This document shows, one piece after another, positions 25,070-33,882 of a DNA stretch of 64,000 bases (within the stretch, counting starts at the first letter, position 1; each line of letters opens with the position of its first letter). The position numbers were made by a program, and so were the translations under genes. The stretch spans positions 4,372 to 68,371 of the forward strand of contig DATGJP010000117.1 of the NCBI GenBank assembly GCA_035295125.1. Reading direction: 5' to 3'. Source of the DNA: JAICMB01 sp035295125 (GTDB taxonomy: Bacteria; Acidobacteriota; Terriglobia; Bryobacterales; Bryobacteraceae). The notes beneath the pieces are model-generated. The model ran no database searches. It worked only from the letters and a program-made list of their open reading frames with translations, and had not been told where the DNA came from.

Positions 25070-26287
25070 CTACTGAGGCGTCGTCAGTCCACTAGAGCCC
25101 GGACCCGGGCCCGGCGGCTTCTTCCAGGACCCGTCGAGCCAGGTTTTGGTAGTACCGTCCGGATACTCAGTGTAAACTCCAACCTTAGTCTTGTCGGCCC
25201 CACTATTCTCAGTCGGCGCCTTGGACTTGTCCGTTTGCCATCCGCCGCTCGGCGAGACTTCGGGATAGTATGACCCAGTCTCATCCACAATCTTGGTGAT
25301 ACTGCCATCCGGATGGAACACCCTTGTCATGTGCGGATCGGTCACAATCACGGTCTGGTTGTTGTTTACGGCGTACCGAGCGAAGAACGCCTGACAATCC
25401 TCGCACATATCGCGCGAGTCACCGGACGGTGGAAGAGGTTGACCCCTGTTATCAAACTCGACGGCCAACTGCTTGTCCGCATGGAAATCGGGGGTCTGGT
25501 GAGGTTTGCTCTTATTCTGTTTGCACTGATGATTGTTATCGTTGCACAGCTGTTGCACTTCTTGTCTGGAATGGTACACATAAGCCTTTGAGGTAGCGGC
25601 CTTCGAAGTTTTCGTCGCCAGGACTTCCGTGGCGGGCTTCGTAACGCTGATCGTCTGCTTTCCGCCGCCGCACATAACGGTCTTGTCGGGAAAGGCCTGC
25701 ACGAGCTCGTTAGCCGTTTCGAATTGGTGTACCGAGATCTGCATCGCACCATCGAGTCCCTGCAATGGAGGTGCATTGGCGGCAGCGAGGGTACGTTTTC
25801 GCTTGCGTTCGGCTTCGTCAGTAGGCGACGGAGGAGACGAGGACGACGATGATGAGGGTGACGGGGACGATGAACCTGGTAAACAGGTGGAGACGATATC
25901 TAGCGGCGCCGGTGGTACGGATAATGAATTGTTGTTGATCGAAGACGTCGCGACCGTCGTCGATAATGGGCCCGGAGTGGGGAGGCGCGGCGGCGGAGGC
26001 GTAGGCGGAAGAGTCGATGGGATATCGGAAAGCGCTGAACTGGGTAGCGGAGGTAACAGCGGAACACTGGACGATGATGACGTCGAGGTTGTCGAAGTCG
26101 AAAATGGCGCTGCCGTGTCGGATTTCTGCTTTTTCGCCAGTTGATCGGCTTCGTCAAGCTGTGCCGCAAGCGCCTTCAGAACCTCCGGATCGTCCCAGTA
26201 CGGATCGTCGTATGGATTGCGGTCACGTTTCCGGGCCGGATTCCCCTTGGGATCATCGTCGTCCGGCTTCTTGTCAAAAGGATTCAT
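25070..26287 (-). CDS. Putative polymorphic toxin with deaminase-like C-terminal domain
   Basis: 405 residues. Residues 1-55 are charged (MNPFDKKPDDDDPKG, WDDPEVLKALAAQLDEADQL); 58-160 are a low-complexity serine/proline/threonine linker; 180-330 form a compact domain. In it TVMCGGGKQTISV, then HADKQLAVEF (269-278) and DMCEDCQAFFARYA (293-306) followed by QTVIVTDPHMTRVFHPDGS match the order of the deaminase fold: H-A-[acid] and C-x2-C zinc ligands (H269, C295, C298). The acid is aspartate rather than the usual glutamate. No signal peptide or delivery domain is seen. It sits between a helical partner and an Imm5-like gene. A nucleic-acid deaminase toxin is likely but unproven. Confidence 0.55.
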   Translation of the reverse strand: MNPFDKKPDDDDPKGNPARKRDRNPYDDPYWDDPEVLKALAAQLDEADQLAKKQKSDTAAPFSTSTTSTSSSSSVPLLPPLPSSALSDIPSTLPPTPPPPRLPTPGPLSTTVATSSINNNSLSVPPAPLDIVSTCLPGSSSPSPSSSSSSSPPSPTDEAERKRKRTLAAANAPPLQGLDGAMQISVHQFETANELVQAFPDKTVMCGGGKQTISVTKPATEVLATKTSKAATSKAYVYHSRQEVQQLCNDNNHQCKQNKSKPHQTPDFHADKQLAVEFDNRGQPLPPSGDSRDMCEDCQAFFARYAVNNNQTVIVTDPHMTRVFHPDGSITKIVDETGSYYPEVSPSGGWQTDKSKAPTENSGADKTKVGVYTEYPDGTTKTWLDGSWKKPPGPGPGSSGLTTPQ

Positions 26288-26288
26288 G

Positions 26289-26681
26289 TCATGCCCAGCC
26301 CACGACCCGGAGCCATGCGCGCGGACCCGCGCCCGCCTTTGCCGCCGCCCAGTCCTGTTCTCTCACGAGGGCAGGCAGGTAATCGATTTGGATATCGGGC
26401 ACTGAACCGGCCCGATAGAGGACCCGCCAAATGTTGACGTTATCGTCGAAATTCGGGGCGATCTCGAACATCAACGCGACGTATAAGGCGATCTTGGGCT
26501 GCAGAGTGAGCCCGCGCAAGCGAGCGCGCACAATGCCCGTCTTCACCTTCATTGCCAGTTGCTGGTCCGAGCGGGGCAGAACCGCCGCGTGGTACGTTCG
26601 CAGATGCAGACAAAGCGCGTCAATTAATTTCTGACCGGTATTTGTTTCAATTGCCCGCATTTGGGCGGAACTGATGTTCAT
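26289..26681 (-). CDS. Small helical protein upstream of the putative toxin
   Basis: 130 residues from the ATG at 26681. It is all-helical: ISSAQMRAIETNTGQKLIDA, LCLHLRTYHAAVLPRSDQQL, VKTGIVRARLRGLTLQPKIA, then LYVALMFEIAPNFDDNVNIW. I recall similar proteins (HLR near the start, a GI-RA stretch, a YV-LMF-FD motif) encoded just upstream of PAAR-, LysM- or Rhs-type toxins, where they may help load or deliver the effector. The toxin starts one base after it stops. The name and mechanism are not settled, and no secretion genes lie in this window. Confidence 0.6.
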   Translation of the reverse strand: MNISSAQMRAIETNTGQKLIDALCLHLRTYHAAVLPRSDQQLAMKVKTGIVRARLRGLTLQPKIALYVALMFEIAPNFDDNVNIWRVLYRAGSVPDIQIDYLPALVREQDWAAAKAGAGPRAWLRVVGWA

Positions 26682-26873
26682 TGCTCGCTTATGATTGTAA
26701 AGATTGCATAATGCGTGTGCAACCACGTCCGAATGTCGGATTAATGGGCGCCCACCTGTCGCTGCTTCCCGCCGATCGCGGTGGAACTCTTCAACCACAG
26801 TCGGTTAGTGGTTTCGACCCGCATAATCCAAAACCCAGTTCTGTTGAGAGTCGACAGTGGTATCGTCGGACGA

Positions 26874-28181
26874 GTGGTCCGAATACCGGCTTTCTTGATC
26901 GCGGTTTCGCTGGCGGCACAGAATACGGGTGCTCCGGATCCCGATCATTTGCTAGTGGAAATCAAGACTAAGATCGCCGCGATGACGCGAACGCTGCCGC
27001 GATATACGTGCACGGAAACAGTGGAAAGACAATATTTTCGCGGCGACGCTCGAAACCCGATCGACTCGTGCAAGAAAGATAACCACCTGCGGCTCGACGG
27101 CCTGGATCGTTTTCGGCTCGACGTGACGGTCGCGAACAATCACGAAATCTTTGCCTGGGCTGGAGCCAGCCGCTTCGATTCGCGGCGTGTCGATGAGATC
27201 GTCAGACAAGGACCGACCAGCACCGGCGCTTTCGGGACGTATCTGGTTGAGATATTTGTCAGGCCCGGAGCACAATTTCAATTTCTACAGAAACAGGAGG
27301 TCGACGGGCGCCCAGTTCTCGAATATAGCTTTCGCGTTCCCAAGGAGCTGAGCCATTATGGGCTCGGTTTGTCGGGGCATCTTCACATGTCGGGCTACGG
27401 GGGGACATTTCAAATCGATCCCGAGAACCTCCAATTGCAGAGGCTGGACATTCAAACCGACCAACTCGATCCGGGAACCGAAATGTGCAATGTCGAGACA
27501 ACGCTCTTCTATCAACGCGCCGCGGCCGGCGACAGCGGCTTCCTGCTGCCCGCTGAAACGAAGCAGAGCATTCTTCGGCCGAATGGAGAAGTGCACAACG
27601 CACGCACCACCTTCGCGGCTTGCCACGAATACACGGCGGAATCCGTAATCCGGTTTGGGGACGAGCCGGGCGGAGGCAGTTCACAGTCGGCGAGAAATGC
27701 TCAGCAGGCGCCGCTCCCGGAAGGTCTGCCGGTGGCGTTGGCGCTCTCGGAGGCAATCCGTAGCGACACGGTGGCTGCAGGCGATGCCGTCGCGGCCAAG
27801 GTGCTCCACAATGTCACGGCCCAAGGCAGCAGAGAAGTGCTCATTCCGTCCGGTGCCACCGTTCGGGGCCGAATTATCGATATGCGTCTCTGGCTGCGCA
27901 CCTATTCGTATTTCCTGATTTCGGTTAACTGGCAGACGGTGAACATCGGTGGCGACGTAAAACCGTTTTCAGCGAAGCTGGATCGTGCCGCCGAATCGCA
28001 GAAGGCCCGATTGCCCGGAACGCCACACGGTCGCGGATTGGAAGTGATTCTCCCGCCGCCCGGCTTACACCCGGATTCCACGTCGTGGCTCTTCAGAATG
28101 ACTGGTAAGAGCTATACGATTCAAAAAGACTTCCCGTCATTTTGGCTGACCACCGCGGCAAGCTCAACTAAGATGGAGTGA
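26874..28181 (+). CDS. Large exported protein of unknown function with C-terminal TrbI-like part
   Basis: About 435 residues. The most likely start is the GTG at 26874, which begins a signal peptide (VRIPAFLIAVSLAAQ); a TTG at 26844 or the GTG at 26781 are alternatives. The N-terminal two thirds read like a lipoprotein-carrier or outer-membrane-type beta domain (RYTCTETVERQYF, GRPVLEYSFRVPKE, YGGTFQIDPENLQLQRLDI). The last part, LALSEAIRSDTVAAGDAVAA followed by REVLIPSGATVRGRIIDMR, matches the core of the 16580 protein. Its stop overlaps the next start by one base (TGATG). Confidence 0.7.
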   Translation: MVRIPAFLIAVSLAAQNTGAPDPDHLLVEIKTKIAAMTRTLPRYTCTETVERQYFRGDARNPIDSCKKDNHLRLDGLDRFRLDVTVANNHEIFAWAGASRFDSRRVDEIVRQGPTSTGAFGTYLVEIFVRPGAQFQFLQKQEVDGRPVLEYSFRVPKELSHYGLGLSGHLHMSGYGGTFQIDPENLQLQRLDIQTDQLDPGTEMCNVETTLFYQRAAAGDSGFLLPAETKQSILRPNGEVHNARTTFAACHEYTAESVIRFGDEPGGGSSQSARNAQQAPLPEGLPVALALSEAIRSDTVAAGDAVAAKVLHNVTAQGSREVLIPSGATVRGRIIDMRLWLRTYSYFLISVNWQTVNIGGDVKPFSAKLDRAAESQKARLPGTPHGRGLEVILPPPGLHPDSTSWLFRMTGKSYTIQKDFPSFWLTTAASSTKME

Positions 28182-29116
28182 TGACCCGGCGAACTGCGAT
28201 CGGTTTGCTGACCGCGCCCCTGTTTGGCGCGACGTCCTCGGCTTCAGTCGGCAAGCTGTTCTTTCTCGATCTCAGAGGCAAGCGATTGCTGTCTGTGAAC
28301 ACCGACGGCTCGAACCTGCGCGTCGTAGCCGAAGGTTTGAAGAGCGGTCCCGACGGCATCGCCATCCATGTGGCCGCAAGGCAGATCTTCTGGACCAACA
28401 TGGGCAAGATGAAGGAGGATGACGGCTCGATCGAACGCGTCGATTTCGACGGCGCGAATCGCACGACCGTCGTTCCGGTCGGCGGAACGTTCACCGCCAA
28501 GCAGCTCAAGATCGACACGAAAAACGGGAAGTTATACTGGTCCGACCGCGAAGGCATGCGCGTGATGCGCGCCAATCTGGACGGGTCGAAGATCGAGACC
28601 CTTGTGGAGACCGGGCGGGGTGACGAGGCGCGCCGCGATGCCCGCAACTGGTGTGTCGGAATCGCGGTCGATCCCAAGGGGCGCAAGATCTACTGGACTC
28701 AAAAGGGCGGCGACAATGCCGGCCAGGGCAGCATCCGTCGAGCCGGCATCGAGATCCCGAAAGGCGAGGATGCGGCGAACAGGAGCGACATCGAAGTGCT
28801 TTTCGAAGGATTGCCGGAGCCCATCGACCTGGATTTGGATGTCGAAGGCCGTATGATCTACTGGACTGATCGCGGCGACCCGCCGACTGGGAACAGCGTC
28901 AGCCGCGCCCGGATGGATAAGCTAAAACAGGAAATCGTCGTGCGCGATCTGCACGAAGGCATCGGAATCGCTCTCGATGTGGCCGGCGGACGGATGTACT
29001 TCACTGATCTCGGGGGAAGCGTCTACAGCGCGAGGCTCGACGGTTCAGATCAGAAGGTTCTGCTGAGCGGACAAGGCGCTCTTACCGGAATTGCATTTGC
29101 GGAGCTTCCGCGTTAG
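28181..29116 (+). CDS. YWTD-repeat beta-propeller (LDL-receptor class B-like), Tat signal
   Basis: 311 residues. MTRRTAIGLLTAPLFGATSSA looks like a Tat signal. Then come repeats carrying the YWTD-type turn: IFWTNMG, LYWSDREG, IYWTQKGG, IYWTDRGD and MYFTDLGG, spaced 40-50 residues apart, with NLDGS or DFDGANR between. This is the six-bladed propeller seen in LDL-receptor-type and bacterial periplasmic proteins. No catalytic residues are evident; a binding role is likely. It is translationally coupled to the protein before it. Confidence 0.88.
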   Translation: MTRRTAIGLLTAPLFGATSSASVGKLFFLDLRGKRLLSVNTDGSNLRVVAEGLKSGPDGIAIHVAARQIFWTNMGKMKEDDGSIERVDFDGANRTTVVPVGGTFTAKQLKIDTKNGKLYWSDREGMRVMRANLDGSKIETLVETGRGDEARRDARNWCVGIAVDPKGRKIYWTQKGGDNAGQGSIRRAGIEIPKGEDAANRSDIEVLFEGLPEPIDLDLDVEGRMIYWTDRGDPPTGNSVSRARMDKLKQEIVVRDLHEGIGIALDVAGGRMYFTDLGGSVYSARLDGSDQKVLLSGQGALTGIAFAELPR

Positions 29117-29294
29117 GTTCTGGCCGCTGATCTGCCGGCCTCGCGCGGGTTTCTGCCTCGCAGCCTCCTGCCGCTATCGTGATCGGGACTCGCGGCGCTT
29201 GAGTTCAGGTCTGTCCGCCGCGCCAGGTAAATCTGGCATGCTCGCGCGCATATTCGGCGGCTCAACTTCTCACTCCGCATCGACCCGCAGTTTA

Positions 29295-29648
29295 TTACTT
29301 AAGTGCTGGATCACGCGACCCAAGACTAACTATCTGAGTTTTTTCGGGCTCAATCGATACGTACATCGGGCCGGCGCCGAGGGCGGAAACCAAAAACCAC
29401 GTAAAGCGGCCGGCGCGATTGATTACGCGAAAGACCGCTTCGCCGCCTTCGGCGATGTCGAATTCCATCTTTCGCTTGTTCCAGGTATTGTCGACGCGCA
29501 AAGTGTGATGTCCAGGGTCAACCGCGCGGGTCATCGTCTTTCCGAACATCAGGTTTCCAATGTGCTCGTCATCGAGTTTCACGATCACCTGACGCTGCCG
29601 CACATCCTCGGGAGACGTCCGCTTGAGCACAATCCGAGCCGGCTGCAT
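29295..29648 (-). CDS. Small protein with a single carboxypeptidase-regulatory-like beta domain
   Basis: 117 residues: VIVKLDDEHIGNLMFGKTMT, RAVDPGHHTLRVDNTWNKRK, MEFDIAEGGEAVFRVINRAG and RFTWFLVSALGAGPMYVSIE. The PEGA-like pattern of a short beta-sandwich (a ligand-carrying loop, then a G-x-H-x-L-R-V strand) is clear, and the hydrophobic segment FLVSALGAGPMYV may insert in the membrane. I know this type from acidobacterial genomes but not a function. It follows the permease gene on the same strand by 48 bp and may share its transcript. Confidence 0.75.
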   Translation of the reverse strand: MQPARIVLKRTSPEDVRQRQVIVKLDDEHIGNLMFGKTMTRAVDPGHHTLRVDNTWNKRKMEFDIAEGGEAVFRVINRAGRFTWFLVSALGAGPMYVSIEPEKTQIVSLGSRDPALK

Positions 29649-29696
29649 CCTACCAATATAGATGCTGTCCGCCGTCCCGGCGATGCGCTACCGAGG

Positions 29697-32198
29697 TTAT
29701 TCCTGACGCAATGCTTCGGTCGGCCCGACATTGATGGCGCGGCGAGTCGGCACAATACAGGCGGCGATGGCGATAGCCACCAGGAGGACTGTGAGCGACG
29801 CAAATGCGCCGGGGTCGGTGGTCTTCACCTCCCAGATTTCCGAAGAAATGAACCGGGTTAAGGCGGCTGCGCCGCCTATTCCCACGACCACACCGGCCGC
29901 GATTACCAAGGCCGCTTGGCGGAAGATGAGCTTGAGGACGTCCCAACCGCCGGCACCCAGCGCCATGCGGATGCCAATCTCACGCGTCCGCTGCTCGACG
30001 GCATAAGCCATGACGCCATAAATTCCTACGGCGGCGAGCAGCGTGGCGACCGCGGCGAACAGGCCCAGCAGCATGGAATAGTAACGCGGATACTGCGCTT
30101 GAACAGCCAGGTAGGAGTCTTCCGTGCGCGGATCGATCAAGGGTTGGTTTCGATTGATTTCCTCCACAGCCTGGCGCACTCCGGGCAGTGCGCTCAGCGG
30201 ATCGCCCGCCGTTCGCATCAAAAATGTCATTTGCAGGTGCAAAAAGGTATAGGGGCCCATGCTGTGGGGAGCCGCCTGTACGAACGGAAAGAACATCGCC
30301 GGTTCCTGTCGCGTTTGGGGATTGCTCGCCGGGATGTCTCGTACCACGGCTATGATTTCGCGTACCTGGTCCTCCTCCGATAAATCCACACGAATGCGTT
30401 TGCCGAGGGGACTTTCGTTCGGGAAGAAGCGCCGTGCAAACGTCTCGTTTACGATCACCACCCAGGGCGAATGGGCTGTATCGCGGCTGGTGAAGTCGCG
30501 GCCGCTCAACATTCGAATCTTCATGGTGTTGAAGAAATTCGGCGTGATGGCGAAGAAGTCGGCGGTGAGCTCGTCGGCATTCGCCACCTCACGGCCCGGA
30601 ATTGTGAACTGGATGGGATCGTTACCGGTCAGCGGTGGGAAAGTGGTCCCAGCAACGGACCGCAGGCCCGGAACGCTCTGCAGGCGCTCGAAAACACGCG
30701 ACATTGCCGTGATGGGCACCTCGCTTAATTCCCATAGAGGGGTCCCATGGTACATGCCCACCGGCTTGCCGGATTGTTTCTCAACGAAGCGGTAGTGGAA
30801 GGTGAGCAGACCGTGCGGATCGCAACCGAGGTCGGCGCCCTGCAATTGCAGAAAGCTGCGGACCAGTATTCCGGAACCAATCAAGAGCATCAACGCCAGA
30901 GCGAGTTGCCCGGCCACGAGCACTGCGCGGAGGCGATGGCGATTGCCGCCGGCGGTTCCCCCGCGTGTGGCCGCCTTCAGCGATTCGATGAACACCGCTC
31001 GCGATCCCTGTGCCGCGGGAATAATTCCAAAAATCAGGCCGGTAATCAGTGAAATGCCGGCGCTAAAGAGCAGCACTCGTCCGTCAATGTGGATGGCATG
31101 CAGCATAGGCAGCCAGCTTGGGGCCATCGAGACCAATATTCGCACCAGCCCCCATGCGAGCCAGACTCCAAGGACACCGCTGATGAGCGCGAGCAACAGG
31201 CTTTCGGTCAGAAACTGCTGGAAGATGCGGCCGCGGCTCGCTCCGAGCGCTCCGCGTACGGCCACCTCCGTTTGCCGCGAGCTCGCTCGAGCCATCAAGA
31301 GCGCCGCCACGTTGGCACAGGCGATCAAGAGCACGAATATCACAGCGCCTTGCAGCAGGAGCAGCGGCCGGGCGATGAACCCGAAAATCCCGTCGCGGAA
31401 GGTTTTAACCCGCACTGTCCAAGGCTTGCCGTGATCCGTTTCGCGGGCGGGAAATTGTTTTGCAACTTGCAGGGCGATGGAGTCCATTTCGCTTTGCGCC
31501 TGCTGCAAGGTCACACCCGGTTTGAGCCTGGCCATAATTGTCAGGAATGGAAACGACCCGCGGAGTTGAAAATGGTTGAACGGAATCGGCGCGAGGTAAT
31601 CGCCTTTTTCGTCGGTGATGCGAAAGTCGGGCGCCATCACTCCGATGATGGTGGTGTTTTGTCCGTTTATGAGGATTTTTCGGCCCAAAATGTCGTTCGC
31701 GCCACCGAATCGCTGCATCCAAAGGCGGTGGCTGAGGACGATCACTGGAGCGGGATGGTCGACCTCGTCTTCCGCTTCGGTAAACAGGCGGCCCATCAGA
31801 GGGCGCGCGCCAAGCGCCTGCAATAGTCCGGGGGTCATCATCTCACCCTGGACACGCTCTGCCGGCAGTCCGTTCTCCTCGGCCCCGAAATCGACGGCGT
31901 TATTCACCAGCGCGCCGAGTGACTCGAAGGAATGAGCCTGCTCCTTCCACGCGAACAGGTTTGGAACGGTGACGGCGTTGAGTTGGTCGGGGTGTCCGGG
32001 TTGAATCGAGAAGAGCGTGACCAGGCGATCAGGATCCGGGAATGGAAGCGTCTTCAGGAGAATGGCATTCATGAGCGTAAAAATGGCCGTGTTCATGCCA
32101 ATTCCGACGGCTAAAGAGAATGCGATCACAAGGCTGAAAAGCGGCTTTTTGATGAAAAGGCGGTAAGCGTAGACAAGATCCTGCCACAGCGTGCTCAT
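29697..32198 (-). CDS. ADOP-family ABC transporter permease (MacB/FtsX type)
   Basis: 833 residues, the size of the acidobacterial duplicated permeases. A MacB periplasmic core follows the first helix (FSLVIAFSLAVGIGMNTAIF), then FtsX helices around LLLLQGAVIFVLLIACANVAALLMARASSRQTEVAVRGALGASRG-type sequence, a second periplasmic part and FtsX again (RTREIGIRMALGAGGWDVLK). Such proteins work with a MacB-like ATPase in exporting lipoproteins, peptides or antibiotics; none is encoded next to it. GGAGGACT lies before the ATG at 32198. Confidence 0.9.
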   Translation of the reverse strand: MSTLWQDLVYAYRLFIKKPLFSLVIAFSLAVGIGMNTAIFTLMNAILLKTLPFPDPDRLVTLFSIQPGHPDQLNAVTVPNLFAWKEQAHSFESLGALVNNAVDFGAEENGLPAERVQGEMMTPGLLQALGARPLMGRLFTEAEDEVDHPAPVIVLSHRLWMQRFGGANDILGRKILINGQNTTIIGVMAPDFRITDEKGDYLAPIPFNHFQLRGSFPFLTIMARLKPGVTLQQAQSEMDSIALQVAKQFPARETDHGKPWTVRVKTFRDGIFGFIARPLLLLQGAVIFVLLIACANVAALLMARASSRQTEVAVRGALGASRGRIFQQFLTESLLLALISGVLGVWLAWGLVRILVSMAPSWLPMLHAIHIDGRVLLFSAGISLITGLIFGIIPAAQGSRAVFIESLKAATRGGTAGGNRHRLRAVLVAGQLALALMLLIGSGILVRSFLQLQGADLGCDPHGLLTFHYRFVEKQSGKPVGMYHGTPLWELSEVPITAMSRVFERLQSVPGLRSVAGTTFPPLTGNDPIQFTIPGREVANADELTADFFAITPNFFNTMKIRMLSGRDFTSRDTAHSPWVVIVNETFARRFFPNESPLGKRIRVDLSEEDQVREIIAVVRDIPASNPQTRQEPAMFFPFVQAAPHSMGPYTFLHLQMTFLMRTAGDPLSALPGVRQAVEEINRNQPLIDPRTEDSYLAVQAQYPRYYSMLLGLFAAVATLLAAVGIYGVMAYAVEQRTREIGIRMALGAGGWDVLKLIFRQAALVIAAGVVVGIGGAAALTRFISSEIWEVKTTDPGAFASLTVLLVAIAIAACIVPTRRAINVGPTEALRQE

Positions 32199-32267
32199 AG
32201 TCCTCCGATTTGATGGTTGGACGCGCTGAGGGCAAATCGGTTTGGGCTTCGTCTACCATGGACCGTA

Positions 32268-32741
32268 GTGCCTGAAACAGAGCTTCGCGTGCGGCCCGCG
32301 GTACCCGGCGATGTGCCCGTCATTTATCGAATGCTGCGCGAATCGGCCATTGCGCAGGACGCGGAAGATCAACTCTGCGTTGACCCCGGCAAGCTGCTCG
32401 AAGACGGGTTCGGGGAGGCGAAGCGTTTCGATTGCCTGATGGCCGAATTGGACGGATTGCCGGCCGGAATCGCTCTGTACTTCTTGATCTATTCCACGTG
32501 GACGACTCGTTATGTTCTCTATCTCGAAGATCTCTACGTCATAGCCGGCGCGCGGCGGCGCGGGGTTGCGCGGCGCCTTGTCTCGGAGCTTGCGAGAGTT
32601 GCCGAACAGTTGAAGTGCGGTCAAATCCGTTGGCTCGTATCGCGGAACAATTCCGCCGCGATCCGTTTCTACGAATCGCTCGGTGCTGGGATGGGCTCTG
32701 ACTGGGTGCCCATGTATCTGGAAGCTCCCTTCCCAATCTGA
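32268..32741 (+). CDS. GNAT-family N-acetyltransferase
   Basis: 157 residues from a GTG at 32268; an upstream TTG would add a non-family tail. The acetyl-CoA site is clear: LEDLYVIAGARRRGVARRLVSEL is the V-x-x-x-x-R-x-x-G-x-G/A loop, and NSAAIRFYESLGA the C-terminal strand-helix. It starts 70 bp after the divergent permease gene and overlaps the aminotransferase start by one base, so the two are one unit. The substrate is unknown; the neighbour hints at an amine or amino acid. Confidence 0.88.
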   Translation: MPETELRVRPAVPGDVPVIYRMLRESAIAQDAEDQLCVDPGKLLEDGFGEAKRFDCLMAELDGLPAGIALYFLIYSTWTTRYVLYLEDLYVIAGARRRGVARRLVSELARVAEQLKCGQIRWLVSRNNSAAIRFYESLGAGMGSDWVPMYLEAPFPI

Positions 32742-33841
32742 TGTTTTCGTCGCGACTCCAATGGAACCAGCAGGCCAATCCGCTTTCGCTCCTTCTGGAC
32801 GAGAAGCGGAAGGCGAGTGCGCGGATTCTCGATCTCACCGAGTCGAGCCCCCCGAACGCTGGCCTGGAGTATCCTGCCGCAACGATTTTGTCGGCCTTGG
32901 CGTCGCCTGAAGCGATGCAGTATCACCCGCATCCGGCCGGCTTACGCACGGCTCGGGAGGCGGTGGCGTCGTACTACGGCGGCAGGCAATCGCCTGACCG
33001 CATCCTGCTCACGGCGAGCACTAGCGAGGCTTACGGTTATCTTTTCAAGCTGCTCGCCGATCCCGGCGACGAGGTGTTGAGCCCGCGGCCTTCGTATCCG
33101 CTGTTCGAGTTTCTGGCTGCGCTCGAAGCGGTCAAGGTGGTGCAATACCCCCTGATCTACGAGCACGGCTGGATGATCGATTTCCCGGCGCTCGAGCGAG
33201 TCATCTCGCCGCGGACTCGGGCAATCATTGTTGTGAATCCGAATAATCCGACCGGGTCGTTCGTCAAGCCGGGGGAATTCGAGCGGCTTAGGCGGTACGG
33301 CTTGCCCATCATTTCAGACGAGGTCTTTGCCGATTTTCGCTGGGCCGAGCCTGCCGATTTGACCTGCCGCGCCGATTTCACGCTCAGCGGGTTGTCGAAG
33401 GTTTCCGGTTTGCCGCAGATGAAGCTGGGTTGGATTGTTGTCTCGGATCCGGACGCTTATGCTCGGCTCGAATTGATTGCCGACACATATCTTTCGGTCA
33501 GTACGCCGGCGCAATGCGCGGCTACGGCCATGCTCGAGGCCCGGCACACGGTTCAGGGGCAAATCCGTCGGCGCACCTGGGACAATCTGACGTGGCTGCG
33601 TGAGCGGCTGCGGGACAGCCCGATGGATGTCCTGGAGGTGGAGGGGGGCTGGTACGCGACGCTGCAGGTGCCGCGTACTCGCAGCGAGGAGGAGTGGGTT
33701 TTGGAATTGCTGCGCGATCATGACGTAATGGTTCAGCCGGGGTTCTTCTATGATTTCGAGCGAGAGGCGTTTTTGGTGGTGAGTCTGCTGACTCGGGATG
33801 TGGTTTTTAGGGAGGGGATTGAGCGGCTGCTGCGGATGTGA
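32741..33841 (+). CDS. Class I/II aminotransferase (PLP-dependent)
   Basis: 366 residues, fold-type I. ASTSEAYGYLFKLLADPGDEV, the asparagine in VVNPNNPTGS, the aspartate in ISDEVFADF and the Schiff-base lysine in LSGLSKVSGLPQMKLGW are all present. The opening DLTESSPPNAGL is of the alanine/valine/MocR-like branch that acts on small amino acids. It overlaps the GNAT gene by one base. The exact donor and acceptor cannot be read from sequence. Confidence 0.92.
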   Translation: MFSSRLQWNQQANPLSLLLDEKRKASARILDLTESSPPNAGLEYPAATILSALASPEAMQYHPHPAGLRTAREAVASYYGGRQSPDRILLTASTSEAYGYLFKLLADPGDEVLSPRPSYPLFEFLAALEAVKVVQYPLIYEHGWMIDFPALERVISPRTRAIIVVNPNNPTGSFVKPGEFERLRRYGLPIISDEVFADFRWAEPADLTCRADFTLSGLSKVSGLPQMKLGWIVVSDPDAYARLELIADTYLSVSTPAQCAATAMLEARHTVQGQIRRRTWDNLTWLRERLRDSPMDVLEVEGGWYATLQVPRTRSEEEWVLELLRDHDVMVQPGFFYDFEREAFLVVSLLTRDVVFREGIERLLRM

Positions 33842-33849
33842 GCGAGGAT

Positions 33850-33882
33850 GTGGAAGGGTGACGCAGGCCTTCACCCTTCCAC
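33850..33882. repeat. Perfect 12-bp palindrome of the dispersed family, overlapping a stop codon
   Basis: GTGGAAGGGTGA (33850-33861) and TCACCCTTCCAC (33871-33882) enclose CGCAGGCCT. It lies between the stops of the aminotransferase (plus) and the alpha/beta hydrolase (minus). The right arm contains the hydrolase's last codons and stop, so the repeat supplies its C-terminal VEG. Confidence 0.85.

Noticed and set aside
26781..26873. Longer N-terminus for the exported protein at 26874
   Set aside because: It would lack a signal peptide at the start and extend into the upstream region of the divergent toxin locus.
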